Assembly (NCBI GenBank): GCA_019683665.1 | Contig: JADGIB010000018.1 | Location: forward strand, 1-23,242 | Length of the DNA stretch: 23,242 nt | Source: Solirubrobacteraceae bacterium | GTDB taxonomy: Bacteria > Actinomycetota > Thermoleophilia > Solirubrobacterales > Solirubrobacteraceae | Reading direction: 5' to 3' | Part shown: positions 23,210-23,242 of the stretch, in pieces | Position numbering within the stretch: position 1 is the first letter of the stretch | Layout: each line of letters opens with the position of its first letter | Position numbers and translations under genes: made by a program | The notes under the pieces: generated by a model | What the model was told of the DNA's origin: nothing | Databases searched by the model: none | Seen by the model: only the letters and a program-made list of their open reading frames with translations

Positions 23210-23242
23210 CTGTCTATTATACACATCACCGAGCCCACGAGA
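23210..23242. other. sequencing-adapter remnant (Nextera-like)
   Basis: The last 33 bases match the Illumina Nextera transposase/read-through adapter at all but two positions (23216 and 23228, both A), from CTGTCT at 23210 to CCGAGCCCACGAGA at the end. Its AT-rich stretch is foreign to the surrounding DNA. This is technical sequence and should be trimmed. Confidence 0.95.

Noticed and set aside
23053..23238. A 61-codon minus-strand ORF at the right edge.
   Set aside because: It begins inside the sequencing adapter and runs antisense-like in the wrong register over the HDOD-LuxR gene.

Overview
The window is about 23 kb of very GC-rich, densely coding bacterial chromosome. GC is roughly 75-80% in most lines I counted, and intergenic gaps are mostly under 100 bp. 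Base composition, GatCAB-based tRNA amidation, the classical menaquinone genes and GTG/TTG starts suggest a deep-branching actinobacterium, possibly class Thermoleophilia (Solirubrobacterales-like). That placement is inference. I see no rRNA, tRNA, CRISPR array, IS element or prophage. The last 33 bases are a near-match to an Illumina Nextera adapter, so the right edge is a contig end with non-genomic sequence.

Layout. 1-2217: the 3' part of menD (+) converges on menF (-). 2225-4472: ilvN and ilvB (-), reading towards menF as one run ilvB-ilvN-menF. 4495-5201: three small minus-strand genes (membrane protein with zinc ribbon, 56-residue membrane protein, basic 60-residue protein). 5332-7573: a 568-residue protein with a nucleoside-phosphorylase-like C-terminal half, then a secreted DUF4232-type protein. 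7592-9163: exported class C beta-lactamase-fold serine hydrolase (-). 9369-12477: gatC-gatA-gatB (-) with ATGA overlaps. 12522-13765: folD and a membrane protein (-). 13851-14717: secreted peptidoglycan-binding M23 peptidase (+). 14704-16908: PcrA/UvrD helicase (-). 16982-17860: Qng1-type queuosine salvage enzyme (+). 17857-19582: cysK and cysE (-). 19680-19784: a 34-residue two-CXXC microprotein (+). 19813-20412: a secreted protein interrupted by an in-frame amber stop. 20456-20969: a free-standing colicin E3-type RNase and its likely immunity gene. 21043-21820: a CymR-like Rrf2 regulator divergent from, and overlapping, a VanZ-like gene. 21821-23209: a small charged protein and a 5'-truncated HDOD-LuxR regulator.

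Four observations stand out. (1) The toxin cassette: an 82-residue protein that is essentially only the colicin E3/pyocin S6 ribonuclease domain, with all four known catalytic residues present, no delivery module, its own promoter, and a strongly acidic partner 7 nt downstream. (2) A likely CymR-CysK sulfur-sensing module: the Rrf2 protein ends in Tyr-Tyr-Ile, the type of tail that docks into CysK, while the local CysE lacks a terminal Ile. (3) A window-wide promoter architecture: twelve genes carry a TANNNT hexamer 6-11 nt before the start codon, implying leaderless or near-leaderless mRNAs. (4) Several small proteins, including the two-CXXC microprotein, that routine annotation could miss.
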